Below are positions 38,082 to 51,120 of a DNA stretch of 64,000 nt, in pieces. The position numbers and the translations under genes were made by a program. This DNA is from Lepidurus packardi (taxonomy: Eukaryota; Arthropoda; Branchiopoda; Notostraca; Triopsidae): the NCBI GenBank assembly GCA_023053545.1, contig JAKZAN010000228.1, positions 1 through 64,000 of the forward strand, read 5' to 3'. The notes under the pieces were generated by a model. That model was not told where the DNA came from. It did no database searches and worked only from the letters and a program-made list of their open reading frames with translations. The number at the start of each line of letters is the position of its first letter. Position 1 is the first letter of the stretch.

Positions 38082-39447
38082 TTTCTGACTTAATTCATTC
38101 TGACATTTCTGACTTAATTCTTGACCTATTGACTTAATTCATAATTACTCACTTAATTCATGCATTTCTAACATAATTCTTGAACTATTGACTTAATTCA
38201 TGAATTACTGACTTATTCCATGAATAACTGACTTAATTAATGAATTCCTGACTTAAATAATGAATTACTTTAATAGTTCATGAATTAATGAATTGAATCA
38301 TAAATTACTGACTTATTTAAATAACTACGGACTTAGTTAATAAATTACTGACTCAATTCATAAATTACAGACTTTATTCATGAATTAACTGACTTAATTA
38401 ATGAACTACTGACTTAATTCATGAACTACTGACTTAATTCATGAATTACTGACTTAATTAATGAATTACTGAATTACTGACTTAATTAATGAATTACTGA
38501 ATTACTGACTTAATTAACTAATTACTGACTTAATTAATGAATTACTGACTTAATTCATGAAATACTGACTTAATTCACGAAATACTGACTTAATTCATGA
38601 ACTACTGACTTAATTCATGAATTACTGACTTAATTCATGAATTACTGACCTGTTTAACGAATTTGTGACTTAATTCATGAAATACTGACTTACTTCATGA
38701 AATACTGACTTAATTCAAGAAATAATGACTTAATTAATGAACTACTGACTTAATTCATGAACTACTGACTTAATTCATGAATTACTGACTTAATTAATGA
38801 ATTACTGAATTACTGACTTAATTAACTAATTACTGACTTAATTAATGAATTACTGACTTAATTCATGAAATACTGACTTAATTCACGAAATACTGACTTA
38901 ATTCATGAACTACTGACTTAATTCATGAATTACTGACTTAATTCATGAATTACTGACCTGTTTAACGAATTTGTGACTTAATTCATGAAATACTGACTTA
39001 CTTCATGAAATACTGACTTAATTCAAGAAATAATGACTTAATTCATGAATTACTGACTTAATTCATGAATTACTGACTTAATTTATGAATGATTGACTTC
39101 ATTAATGAATTACCGACTTCGTTAATGAATTCATGAATTAATGACTTAATTAATGAATTACTGACGTAATTCATGAATTACTGATTTAATGAATTCATGA
39201 ATTAATGATTTAATTAATTAATTACTGACTAAATTCATGAATTTATGACTTAATTCATGAAAAACTGACTTAATTCATGAATTACTGACTTAATTCATGA
39301 ATTAATTACTTAATTCACAAATAACTGACTTAATTAAATAACTACGGACTAAATTCATGAATTACTGACTTAATTCATGAATAAATGACTTCATTAATGA
39401 ATTAACGACTTCATTAATGAATTACTGACTTTATTAATGAATTACTG
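38082..39447. repeat. Satellite A array, last block before the orientation switch
   Basis: Satellite A resumes after the B island, including one degenerate marker cluster (CTTTAATAGTT near 38,270) and a local duplication of about 308 bp (TGTTTAACGA at 38,651 and 38,959). Its last monomers are of the GACTTCATTAATGAATTA and GACTTTATTAATGAATTA type. No gene is visible. Confidence 0.93.
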
Positions 39448-42400
39448 TTAATGAAGTCCGTAATAAATTAATAAAGTCCGTAATGAATTAATAAAGTCCG
39501 TAATGAATTAACTAAATCCGTAATGAATTGATTAATTCCGTAAAGAATTATTTAAGTCCGAAAGGAATTAATTAATTAATTATTTAAATCCGTAATGAAT
39601 TAATGAAGTCCCTAGGGAATTAATTAAGTTCGTAACGAATTAATAAAGTCCGTAATGAATTAATAAAATCCGTAATGAATTTATTAAATCCGTAATGAAT
39701 TAATAAAATCCGTAATGAATTTATTAAATCCGTAAGGAATTAATAAAGTCCGTAATGAATTAATTAAGTCCGTAATGAATTAATAAAATCCGTAATGAAT
39801 TTATTAAATCCGTAATGAATTAATAAAATCCGTAATGAATTTATTAAATCCGTAAGGAATTAATAAAGTCCGTAATGAATTAATTAAGTCCGTAATGAAT
39901 TAATTAAGTCCGTAATTAATTAATTAAGTCCGTAGGGATTTGATTAAGTCCGAAAGGAATTAATTAAGTCCGTAAGGAATTAATTAAGTCTGTTATGAAT
40001 TAATTAGCTCCGTAAGGAATTAATTAAGTCCGTAATGAGTTAATTAAGTCCGTAAGGAATTAATTAAGTCCGTAATGAGCTAATTCAGTGCGTAATGAGT
40101 TAATTAAGTGCGTAAGGAATTAATTAAGTCCGTAATGAATTATTTAAATCCCTAATGAATTAATAAATTCCGTAATGAATTGATTAATTCCGTAAAGAAT
40201 TAATTAAAGCCGTAATGAATTAATTAAGTCCGTAAGGAATTATTTAAATCCGTAATGAATTAATGAAGTCCGTAATGAATTAATAAAATCCGTAATGAAT
40301 TTATTAAATCCGTAAGGAATTAATAAAATCCGTAATGAATTAATTAAGTCCGTAATGAATTAATTAAGTCCGTAATTAATTAATTAAGTCCGTAGGGATT
40401 TGATTAAGTCCGAAAGGAATTAATTAAGTCCGTAAGGAATTAATTAAGTCTGTTATGAATTAATTAGCTCCGTAAGGAATTAATTAAGTCCGTATTGAAT
40501 TAATTAAGTCCGTAATGAATTAATTAAGTCCGTAATGAATGAATTAAGTCTGTCATGAATTATTTAAGTCCATAAGGAATTAATTAAGTCCGTAATGAAT
40601 TAATTAAGTCCGTAGGGAAATAATTAAGTCCGTAAGGAATTAATTAGGTCTTATATGAATTAATTAAGTCCGTAATGAATTAATGAAGTCCGTAAGGAAT
40701 TTATTAAGTCCGTAATGAATTAATTAAGTCCATAATGAATTAATTAAGTACGTAATGAAATAATAAAGTCTGTAAGGAATTAATTAAATCCGTAAGGAAT
40801 TAATTAAGTCCGTAAGGAATTAATTAAGTCTGTTATGAATTAATTAAGTCAGTAGGGATTTGATTAAGTCCGAAAGGAATTAATTAATTCCGTAGGGATT
40901 TAATGAAGTCCGTAAGGAATTAATTAAATCCGTAAGGAATTAATTAAGTCCGAAAGGAATTAATTAAGTCCGTAAGGAATTAATTAAGTCTGTTATGAAT
41001 TAATTAAGTCCATAAGGAATTAATTAAGTCCGTAATGAATTAATTAAGTCTGTAGGGATTTAATTAAGTCCGAAAGGAAATAATTAAGCCCGTAATGAAT
41101 GAATTAAATCCGTAATGAATTGATTAGTTCCGTAAAGAATTATTTAAGTCCGTAAGGAATTAATGAAGTCCGTAAGGAATTAATTAAGTCCGTAATGAAT
41201 TATTTAAGTCTGTTATGAATTAATTAGCTCCGTAAGGAATTAATTAAGTCCGTAGTCCGTAATGAATTAATAAAGTCCGTAAGGAATTAATTAAGTCTGT
41301 TATGAATTAATTAGCTCCGTAATTAATTAATTAAGTCCGTATTGAATTAATTAAGTCCGTAATGAATTAATTAAGTCCGTAATGAATGAATTAAGTCTGT
41401 CATGAATTATTTAAGTCCATAAGGAATTAATTAAGTCCGTAATGAATTAATTAAGTCCGTAGGGAAATAATTAAGTCCGTAAGGAATTAATTAGGTCTTA
41501 TATGAATTAATTAAGTCCGTAATGAATTAATGAAGTCCGTAAGGAATTAATTAAGTCCGTAATGAATTAATTAAGTCCATAATGAATTAATTAAGTACGT
41601 AATGAAATAATAAAGTCTTTAAGGAATTAATTAAATCCGTAAGGAATTAATTAAGTCCGTAAGGAATTAATTAAGTCTGTTATGAATTAATTAAGTCAGT
41701 AGGGATTTGATTAAGTCCGAAAGGAATTAATTAATTCCGTAGGGATTTAATGAAGTCCGCAAGGAATTAATTAAATCCGTAAGGAATTAATTAAGTCCGA
41801 AAGGAATTAATTAAGTCCGTAAGGAATTAATTAAGTCTGTTATGAATTAATTAAGTCCATAAGGAATTAATTAAGTCCGTAATGAATTAATTAAGTCTGT
41901 AGGGATTTAATTAAGTCCGAAAGGAAATAATTAAGCCCGTAATGAATGAATTAAATCCGTAATGAATTGATTAGTTCCGTAAAGAATTATTTAAGTCCGT
42001 AAGGAATTAATGAAGTCCGTAAGGAATTAATTAAGTCCGTAATGAATTATTTAAGTCTGTTATGAATTAATTAGCTCCGTAAGGAATTAATTAAGTCCGT
42101 AGTCCGTAATGAATTAATAAAGTCCGTAAGGAATTAATTAAGTCTGTCATGAATTATTTAAGTCCATAAGGAATTAATTAAGTCCGTAATGAATTAATTA
42201 AGTCCGTAGGGATTTGATTAAGTCCGAAAGGAATTAATTAGTTCCGTAAGGAATTAATTAAGTCTGTAATGAATTAATTAGCTCCGTAAGGAATTAATTA
42301 AGTCCGTATTGAATTAATAAAGTCCGTAATGAATTAACTAAATCCGTAATGAATTGATTAATTCCGTAAAGAATTATTTAAGTCCGAAAGGAATTAATTA

Positions 42401-45400
42401 ATTAATTATTTAAATCCGTAATGAATTAATGAAGTCCCTAGGGAATTAATTAAGTTCGTAACGAATTAATAAAGTCCGTAATGAATTAATAAAATCCGTA
42501 ATGAATTTATTAAATCCGTAATGAATTAATAAAATCCGTAATGAATTTATTAAATCCGTAAGGAATTAATAAAGTCCGTAATGAATTAATTAAGTCCGTA
42601 ATGAATTAATTAAGTCCGTAATTAATTAATTAAGTCCGTAGGGATTTGATTAAGTCCGAAAGGAATTAATTAAGTCCGTAAGGAATTAATTAAGTCTGTT
42701 ATGAATTAATTAGCTCCGTAAGGAATTAATTAAGTCCGTAATGAGTTAATTAAGTCCGTAAGGAATTAATTAAGTCCGTAATGAGCTAATTCAGTGCGTA
42801 ATGAGTTAATTAAGTGCGTAAGGAATTAATTAAGTCCGTAATGAATTATTTAAATCCCTAATGAATTAATAAATTCCGTAATGAATTGATTAATTCCGTA
42901 AAGAATTAATTAAAGCCGTAATGAATTAATTAAGTCCGTAAGGAATTATTTAAATCCGTAATGAATTAATGAAGTCCGTAATGAATTAATAAAATCCGTA
43001 ATGAATTTATTAAATCCGTAAGGAATTAATTAAGTCCGTATTGAATTAATAAAGTCCGTAATGAATTAACTAAATCCGTAATGAATTGATTAATTCCGTA
43101 AAGAATTATTTAAGTCCGAAAGGAATTAATTAATTAATTATTTAAATCCGTAATGAATTAATGAAGTCCCTAGGGAATTAATTAAGTTCGTAACGAATTA
43201 ATAAAGTCCGTAATGAATTAATAAAATCCGTAATGAATTTATTAAATCCGTAATGAATTAATAAAATCCGTAATGAATTTATTAAATCCGTAAGGAATTA
43301 ATAAAGTCCGTAATGAATTAATTAAGTCCGTAATGAATTAATTAAGTCCGTAATTAATTAATTAAGTCCGTAGGGATTTGATTAAGTCCGAAAGGAATTA
43401 ATTAAGTCCGTAAGGAATTAATTAAGTCTGTTATGAATTAATTAGCTCCGTAAGGAATTAATTAAGTCCGTAATGAGTTAATTAAGTCCGTAAGGAATTA
43501 ATTAAGTCCGTAATGAGCTAATTCAGTGCGTAATGAGTTAATTAAGTGCGTAAGGAATTAATTAAGTCCGTAATGAATTATTTAAATCCCTAATGAATTA
43601 ATAAATTCCGTAATGAATTGATTAATTCCGTAAAGAATTAATTAAAGCCGTAATGAATTAATTAAGTCCGTAAGGAATTATTTAAATCCGTAATGAATTA
43701 ATGAAGTCCGTAATGAATTAATAAAATCCGTAATGAATTTATTAAATCCGTAAGGAATTAATAAAATCCGTAATGAATTAATTAAGTCCGTAATGAATTA
43801 ATTAAGTCCGTAATTAATTAATTAAGTCCGTAGGGATTTGATTAAGTCCGAAAGGAATTAATTAAGTCCGTAAGGAATTAATTAAGTCTGTTATGAATTA
43901 ATTAGCTCCGTAAGGAATTAATTAAGTCCGTATTGAATTAATTAAGTCCGTAATGAATTAATTAAGTCCGTAATGAATGAATTAAGTCTGTCATGAATTA
44001 TTTAAGTCCATAAGGAATTAATTAAGTCCGTAATGAATTAATTAAGTCCGTAGGGAAATAATTAAGTCCGTAAGGAATTAATTAGGTCTTATATGAATTA
44101 ATTAAGTCCGTAATGAATTAATGAAGTCCGTAAGGAATTAATTAAGTCCGTAATGAATTAATTAAGTCCATAATGAATTAATTAAGTACGTAATGAAATA
44201 ATAAAGTCTGTAAGGAATTAATTAAATCCGTAAGGAATTAATTAAGTCCGTAAGGAATTAATTAAGTCTGTTATGAATTAATTAAGTCAGTAGGGATTTG
44301 ATTAAGTCCGAAAGGAATTAATTAATTCCGTAGGGATTTAATGAAGTCCGTAAGGAATTAATTAAATCCGTAAGGAATTAATTAAGTCCGAAAGGAATTA
44401 ATTAATTCTGTTATGAATTAATTAAGTCCATAAGGAATTAATTAAGTCCGTAATGAATTAATTAAGTCTGTAGGGATTTAATTAAGTCCGAAAGGAAATA
44501 ATTAAGCCCGTAATGAATGAATTAAATCCGTAATGAATTGATTAGTTCCGTAAAGAATTATTTAAGTCCGTAAGGAATTAATGAAGTCCGTAAGGAATTA
44601 ATTAAGTCCGTAATGAATTATTTAAGTCTGTTATGAATTAATTAGCTCCGTAAGGAATTAATTAAGTCCGTAGTCCGTAATGAATTAATAAAGTCCGTAA
44701 GGAATTAATTAAGTCTGTCATGAATTATTTAAGTCCATAAGGAATTAATTAAGTCCGTAATGAATTAATTAAGTCCGTAGGGATTTGATTAAGTCCGAAA
44801 GGAATTAATTAGTTCCGTAAGGAATTAATTAAGTCTGTTATGAATTAATTAGCTCCGTAAGGAATTAATTAAGTCCGTATTGAATTAATAAAGTCCGTAA
44901 TGAATTAATAAAGTCCGTAAGGAATTAATTAAGTCTGTCATGAATTATTTAAGTCCATAAGGAATTAATTAAGTCCGTAATGAATTAATTAAGTCCGTAG
45001 GGAAATAATTAAGTCCGTAAGGAATTAATTAGGTCTTATATGAATTAATTAAGTCCGTAATGAATTAATTAAGTCCATAATGAATTAATTAAGTACGTAA
45101 TGAATTAATAAAGTCTGTAAGGAATTAATTAAATCCGTAAGGAATTAATTAAGTCCGAAAGGAATTAATTAAGTCCGTAAGGAATTAATTAAGTCTGTTA
45201 TGAATTAATTAAGTCAGTAGGGATTTGATTAAGTCCGAAAGGAATTAATTAATTCCGTAGGGATTTAATGAAGTCCGTAAGGAATTAATTAAATCCGTAA
45301 GGAATTAATTAAGTCCGAAAGGAATTAATTAAGTCCGTAAGGAATTAATTAAGTCTGTTATGAATTAATTAAGTCCATAAGGAATTAATTAAGTCCGTAA

Positions 45401-48400
45401 TGAATTAATTAAGTCTGTAGGGATTTAATTAAGTCCGAAAGGAAATAATTAAGCCCGTAATGAATGAATTAAATCCGTAATGAATTGATTAGTTCCGTAA
45501 AGAATTTTTTAAGTCCGTAAGGAATTAATGAAGTCCGTAAGGAATTAATTAAGTCCGTAATGAATTAATGAAGTCCGTAAGGAATTAATTAAGTCCGTAA
45601 TGAATTATTTAAGTCCATAATGAATTAATTAAGTCCGTAATGAATTATTAAAGTCCGTACTGAATTAATTAAGTCCGTAAGGAATTAATTAAGTCCGTAA
45701 TGAATTAATTAAGTCCGTAATGAATTAATTAAGTCCGTAAGGAATTAATTAAGTCCGTAAGGAATTAATTCAGTACATAAGGAATTAATTAAGTCGGTAA
45801 AGATTTAATTAAGTCCGTAATGAATTAATTCAGTCCGTAATGAATTAATTAAGTCCGTAAGGAATTAGTTCAGTCCGTAAGGAATTAATTAAGTACGTAA
45901 TGAATTGATTAATTCGGTAAGGATTTAAATAAGTCCGTAATGAATTATTAAAGTCCGTACTGAATTAATTAAGTCCGTAAAGATTTAATTAAGTCCGTAA
46001 TGAATTAATAAAGTCCGTAATGAATTAATGAAGTCCCTAAGGAACTAATTAAATCCGTAATGAATTAATAATGTTCGTAGGGAATTATTTATGTCCGTAG
46101 TGAATTAATTAAGTCCGTAAGGAATTAATTGAGTCCGTAATGAATTAATAAAGTCCGTAATGAATTAATAAAGTCCGTAATGAATTAACTAAGTCCGTAA
46201 GGAATTAAATAAGCCCCTAAGGAATTAATAAAGTCCGTAAGGAATTAATTAAGTCCGAAAGGAATTAATTAAGTCCGTAAGGAATTAATTAAGTCTGTTA
46301 TGAATTAATTAAGTCCATAAGGAATTAATTAAGTCCGTAATGAATTAATTAAGTCTGTAGGGATTTAATTAAGTCCGAAAGGAAATAATTAAGCCCGTAA
46401 TGAATGAATTAAATCCGTAATGAATTGATTAGTTCCGTAAAGAATTTTTTAAGTCCGTAAGGAATTAATGAAGTCCGTAAGGAATTAATTAAGTCCGTAA
46501 TGAATTAATGAAGTCCGTAAGGAATTAATTAAGTCCGTAATGAATTATTTAAGTCCATAATGAATTAATTAAGTCCGTAATGAATTATTAAAGTCCGTAC
46601 TGAATTAATTAAGTCCGTAAAGATTTAATTAAGTCCGTAATGAATTAATAAAGTCCGTAATGAATTAATGAAGTCCCTAAGGAACTAATTAAGTCCGTAA
46701 TGAATTAATAATGTTCGTAGGGAATTATTTATGTCCGTAGTGAATTAATTAAGTCCGTAAGGAATTAATTGAGTCCGTAATGAATTAATAAAGTCCGTAA
46801 TGAATTAATAAAGTCCGTAATGAATTAACTAAGTCCGTAAGGAATTAAATAAGCCCCTAAGGAATTAATAAAGTCCGTAAGGAATTAATTAAGTCCGTAA
46901 GGAATTAATTAAGTCCGTAATGAATTAATTAAGTCCGTAATGAATTAATTAAGTCCGTAAGGAATTAATTAAGTCCGTAAGGAATTAATTCAGTACATAA
47001 GGAATTAATTAAGTCGGTAAAGATTTAATTAAGTCCGTAATGAATTAATTCAGTCCGTAATGAATTAATTAAGTCCGTAAGGAATTAGTTCAGTCCGTAA
47101 GGAATTAATTAAGTACGTAATGAATTGATTAATTCGGTAAGGATTTAAATAAGTCCGTAATGAATTATTAAAGTCCGTACTGAATTAATTAAGTCCGTAA
47201 AGATTTAATTAAGTCCGTAATGAATTAATAAAGTCCGTAATGAATTAATGAAGTCCCTAAGGAACTAATTAAATCCGTAATGAATTAATAATGTTCGTAG
47301 GGAATTATTTATGTCCGTAGTGAATTAATTAAGTCCGTAAGGAATTAATTGAGTCCGTAATGAATTAATAAAGTCCGTAATGAATTAATAAAGTCCGTAA
47401 TGAATTAACTAAGTCCGTAAGGAATTAAATAAGCCCCTAAGGAATTAATAAAGTCCGTAAGGAATTAATTAAGTCCGTAAGGAATTAATTAAGTCCGTAA
47501 TGAATTAATTAAGTCCGTAATGAATTAATTAAGTCCGTAAGGAATTAATTAAGTCCGTAAGGAATTAATTCAGTACATAAGGAATTAATTAAGTCGGTAA
47601 AGATTTAATTAAGTCCGTAATGAATTAATTCAGTCCGTAATGAATTAATTAAGTCCGTAAGGAATTAGTTCAGTCCGTAAGGAATTAATTAAGTACGTAA
47701 TGAATTGATTAATTCGGTAAGGATTTAAATAAGTCCGTAATGAATTATTAAAATCCGTACTGAATTAATTAAGTCCGTAAAGATTTAATTAAGTCCGTAA
47801 TGAATTAATAAAATCCGTAATGAATTAATGAAGTCCCTAAGGAACTAATTAAATCCGTAATGAATTAATAATGTTCGTAGGGAATTATTTATGTCCGTAG
47901 TGAATTAATTAAGTCCGTAAGGAATTAATTGAGTCCGTAATGAATTAATAAAGTCCGTAATGAATTAACTAAGTCCGTAAGGAATTAAATAAGCCCCTAA
48001 GGAATTAATAAAGTCCGTAAGGAATTAATTAAGTCCGTAATGAATTAATTCAGTCCGTAATGAATTAATTAAGTCCGTAAGGAATTAGTTCAGTCCGTAA
48101 GGAATTAATTAAGTCCGTAAGGAATTAATTAAGTTCGTAAGGAATTAATTCAGTCCATAAGGAATTAATTCAGTCTGTAAGAAATTAAACAGGCCGTAAG
48201 GAATTAATTTAGTCTGTAAGGAATTAATTAAGCCCGTAAGGAATTCATATAATCCGTAAGGAATTTATAAAGTCAGTAAGGAATTAATTAAGTCCGTAAG
48301 GAATTAATTCAGTCAACAAGGAATTTATTCATTCCGTAAGTGGTTAATTCAGTCCGAAATAAATAAATTAAGTCCGTAAGGAATTAATTCAGTCCGTAAG

Positions 48401-49129
48401 GAATTAATTCAGTCCGTAAGGAATTAATTCAGTCCGTAATTAATTAATTTAGTACGTAAGGATTTAATTAAGTCCGTAATGAATTAATTCAGTCCGTAAT
48501 GAATTAATTACGTCCGTAAGGAATTAGTTCAGTCCGTAAGGAATTAATTAAGTTCGTAAGGAATTAATTAAGTCCGTAATGAATTAATTGAGTCCGTAAG
48601 GAATTAATTAAGTCCGTAAGGAATTAATTCAGTCCGTAAGGAATTAATTCAGTCTGTAAGGAATTAAATCAGGCCGAAAGGAACTAATTCAGTCTGTAAG
48701 GAATTATATCAGGCCGTAAAGAATTAATTAAGTCCGTAAGAAATTAATTGAGTCCGTAAGGAATTAATTAAGTCCAAAGATTTAATAAAGTCGGTAATGA
48801 ATTAACTAAGTCCGTTGCGAATTAAGTAATTCCCTAAGGAATTAATAAAGTCCGTAAGGAATTACTTAAATCCGTAATGAATTAATTAAGTCCGTAAGGA
48901 ATTAATTAAGTCCGTAAGGAATTAATTAAGTCCGTAATGAATTAATTAAGTTCGTAGGGAATTATTTAAGTCCGTAAGGAATTAATTAATTCCGTAAGGA
49001 ATTAATTAAGTCCGTAATGAATTGATTAATTCGGTAAGGATTTAAATAAGTCCGTAATGAATTATTAAAGTCCGTACTGAATTAATTAAGTCCGTAAAGA
49101 TTTAATTAAGTCCGTAATGAATTAATAAA
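39448..49129. repeat. Satellite C: 20-bp AT-rich tandem array
   Basis: Tandem array with 20-bp monomer GTCCGTAATGAATTAATTAA and a frequent GTCCGTAAGGAATTAATTAA form. In reverse complement, satellite A aligns to it at about 16 of 20 positions, against about 12 of 20 in the forward direction. Higher-order repeats are clear: the marker GAAGTCCCTAGGGAATTAAT occurs at 39,605, 42,431 and 43,163, and GGTCTTATATGAATTAATTA at about 40,647, 41,494, 44,085 and 45,032. No gene is visible; stops are frequent in all frames. Confidence 0.96.
46000..48000. repeat. Satellite C higher-order repeat, 580/640-bp unit
   Basis: The marker ATGTTCGTAG, followed by GGAATTATTTATGTCCGTAG, occurs at 46,071, 46,711, 47,291 and 47,871. 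The spacings are 640, 580 and 580 bp, that is 32, 29 and 29 monomers. A related copy with TTAATTATTT lies just after the LINE near 50,515. Neighbouring variant monomers keep the same order in each unit. Confidence 0.88.
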
Positions 49130-49134
49130 ACATT

Positions 49135-50388
49135 TTGACCGAATTTAGACACAGAAAAATATTATCAGATAAACAGTTCGGATTTTTACCTGGACGCTCC
49201 GCTGAAAGTCAACTTTTAAAAGCTGTCGAGAACTGGAAAAAGAATGCGGATAAGGGGCTCCAAACTGATGTTATATATCTGGACCTTAAAAAGGCGTTCG
49301 ACAAAGTACCCCATGGTAGACTTATTCAAAAATTAGTTGACTACGGTCTCGGTCCTAGTACCTCACCCACCCTGACTAAATGGATTAAAAGTTTCTTAAC
49401 GAATCGGACGCAGTCAGTTTGTGTTGAAGGTGAAGTCAGTGACTTAGTGATAGATGTCCTAAGCGGAGTTCCCCAGGGCTCGGTTCTGGGTCCGTTACTA
49501 TTTAACATATATATAAATGACCTAACAGACAAAATTGAGTCGACAGTCTTTCTTTACGCGGATGATACCAAAATTAGTAACGTAATTAACTGCCCGGAGG
49601 ATATGATTAAGCTCCAAGATGACATTAAAAGTATTGAGCTTTGGATGGAGAAATGGCTGATGGAATTGAACATCCCAAAGTGTCACCAACTGAGGATTGG
49701 AAATGAATCTGTCACAAGTAGTTATGTCCTGGGTGGCGAAGTAATTGCCAAGACCGACTGTGAACGGGATCTTGGAGTCCTGATTGACACAAAACTTAAT
49801 TTTCACCAACATTACGCGAGCATTGCGGCTAAAGCAACGAGAGTGGCTGGACTAATTAGACGAAACTTCACCTGTGTGGATAAAACAATGTTGTCCACGC
49901 TGTATAAAACGCTCGTTAGACCTATTCTTGAGTACGGCCACTGTGTAACGCGCCCGTTCTTGAACAGGGACCTAGAAGTCCTAGAAAAAGTTCAAAGGAG
50001 AATAACCAAATTTCCTGGAAATCTTCGTCACCTCTCCTATACAGATAGACTCAAAGCCTTGAACCTGCCAACTCTGGCATATAGGTTTCTACGGGGTGAC
50101 CTGATAGAAGCGTTTAAATTGTGTCACGCCTATTATGAAAATGTGTCCGCCGAACAAATATTGTGCTTCAACCAAAGCAATTGTCGTGGCCATATCCTAA
50201 AACTTAAGACAGAACGATTCCTCAAAGATGTAGGCCGCTGGACCTTCCAAAACCGAATCGTAGATGAATGGAATAGCCTACCAGAAAAAGTGATCGAATC
50301 CTCCTCCTCACAGACATTTAAAAAATCACTAGATGAGCATTTTGGCTCAAAAATGTTTGACCCGTTACAATTTCGTAGAGATAAATAG
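49135..50388 (+). CDS. LINE reverse transcriptase, partial ORF2
   Basis: The frame is open for 417 codons to a TAG at 50,386. It is a fragment with no true start: the first codon is TTG at the truncation point, so the boundary reflects the insertion and not translation. It enters the RT at the KQFGFLPGRSAESQLL block. Catalytic motif A is YLDLKKAFDKVPH (Asp at residue 50), SGVPQGSVLGPLLFNIYIND follows at 110-129, and the catalytic box LYADDTKI has YADD at 141-144, with both Asp kept. The thumb and C-terminal region (RDLGVLIDTKLNF, LYKTLVRPILEYG, LEKVQRRITKF, LRGDLIEAFKL) are intact. No RNase H domain follows. The endonuclease domain and ORF1 are absent. The unbroken frame suggests a fairly recent insertion. 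Confidence 0.93.
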   Translation: MTEFRHRKILSDKQFGFLPGRSAESQLLKAVENWKKNADKGLQTDVIYLDLKKAFDKVPHGRLIQKLVDYGLGPSTSPTLTKWIKSFLTNRTQSVCVEGEVSDLVIDVLSGVPQGSVLGPLLFNIYINDLTDKIESTVFLYADDTKISNVINCPEDMIKLQDDIKSIELWMEKWLMELNIPKCHQLRIGNESVTSSYVLGGEVIAKTDCERDLGVLIDTKLNFHQHYASIAAKATRVAGLIRRNFTCVDKTMLSTLYKTLVRPILEYGHCVTRPFLNRDLEVLEKVQRRITKFPGNLRHLSYTDRLKALNLPTLAYRFLRGDLIEAFKLCHAYYENVSAEQILCFNQSNCRGHILKLKTERFLKDVGRWTFQNRIVDEWNSLPEKVIESSSSQTFKKSLDEHFGSKMFDPLQFRRDK

Positions 50389-50453
50389 TTACAAAGAGGC
50401 TTTATAAAGCCTTATATGTTGCAATAAATAATAATAATAATAATAATAATAAT
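50389..50453 (+). repeat. LINE 3' UTR and (AAT)9 tail
   Basis: A 38-bp 3' UTR is followed by nine AAT units at 50,427-50,453. AATAAA at 50,423-50,428 overlaps the beginning of the tail. A simple trinucleotide tail in place of poly(A) is known for several LINE clades and marks the 3' end of the insertion. Confidence 0.88.
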
Positions 50454-51120
50454 AAAGTCCGTAATGAATTAATGAAGTATTTAAGGAACTAATTAAGTCC
50501 GTAATGAACTAATAATGTTCGTAGTTAATTATTTATGTCCGTAGTGAATTAATTAAGTCCGTAAGGAATTAATTGAGTCCGTAATGAATTAATATAGTCC
50601 GTAATGAATTAATAAAGTCCGTAATGAATTAACTAAGTCCGTAAGGAAATAAATAAGCCCCTAAGGAATTAATAAAGTCCGTAAGGAATTAATTAAGTCC
50701 GTAAGGAATTAATTAAGTCCGTAATGAATTAATTAAGTCCGTAGTGAATTAATTAAGTCCGTACTGAAATAATTAAGTCCGTAATGGATTAATTCAGTCC
50801 GTAAGGAATTAATTCCGTCCGTAAGGAATTAGTTTAGTCCGTAAGGAATTAATTCAGTCCGTAAGGAATTAATTCAGTCTGTAAGGAACTAATTAAGTAC
50901 GTAAGGAATTAATTCATTCCGTAAGGAATTAATTGAGTCCGTAATGAATTAATTAAGTCCAAAGAATTAATAAAGTCGGTAATGAATTAACTAAGTCCGT
51001 AGCGAATTAAGTAATTCCCTAAGGAATTAATTAAGTCCGTAAGGAATTAATTAAATCCGTAATGAATTAATTAAGTCCGTATTGAATGAATTAAGTCCGT
51101 AATGAATTAATTAAGTCCGT

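Larger units (their letters stand above)
49130..50456 (+). mobile_element. 5'-truncated non-LTR retrotransposon (CR1/L2-like LINE)
   Basis: A 1.3-kb insertion in satellite C begins abruptly inside the RT domain and ends with a short 3' UTR and an (AAT)9 tail. Left flank ...AATTAATAAA and right flank AATAAAGTCCG are compatible with a short target duplication (at most AATAAA), which cannot be separated from the tail. 5' truncation is the usual result of incomplete target-primed reverse transcription. The RT motifs fit the CR1/L2 side of the Jockey superfamily; clade assignment is inference. Confidence 0.93.
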
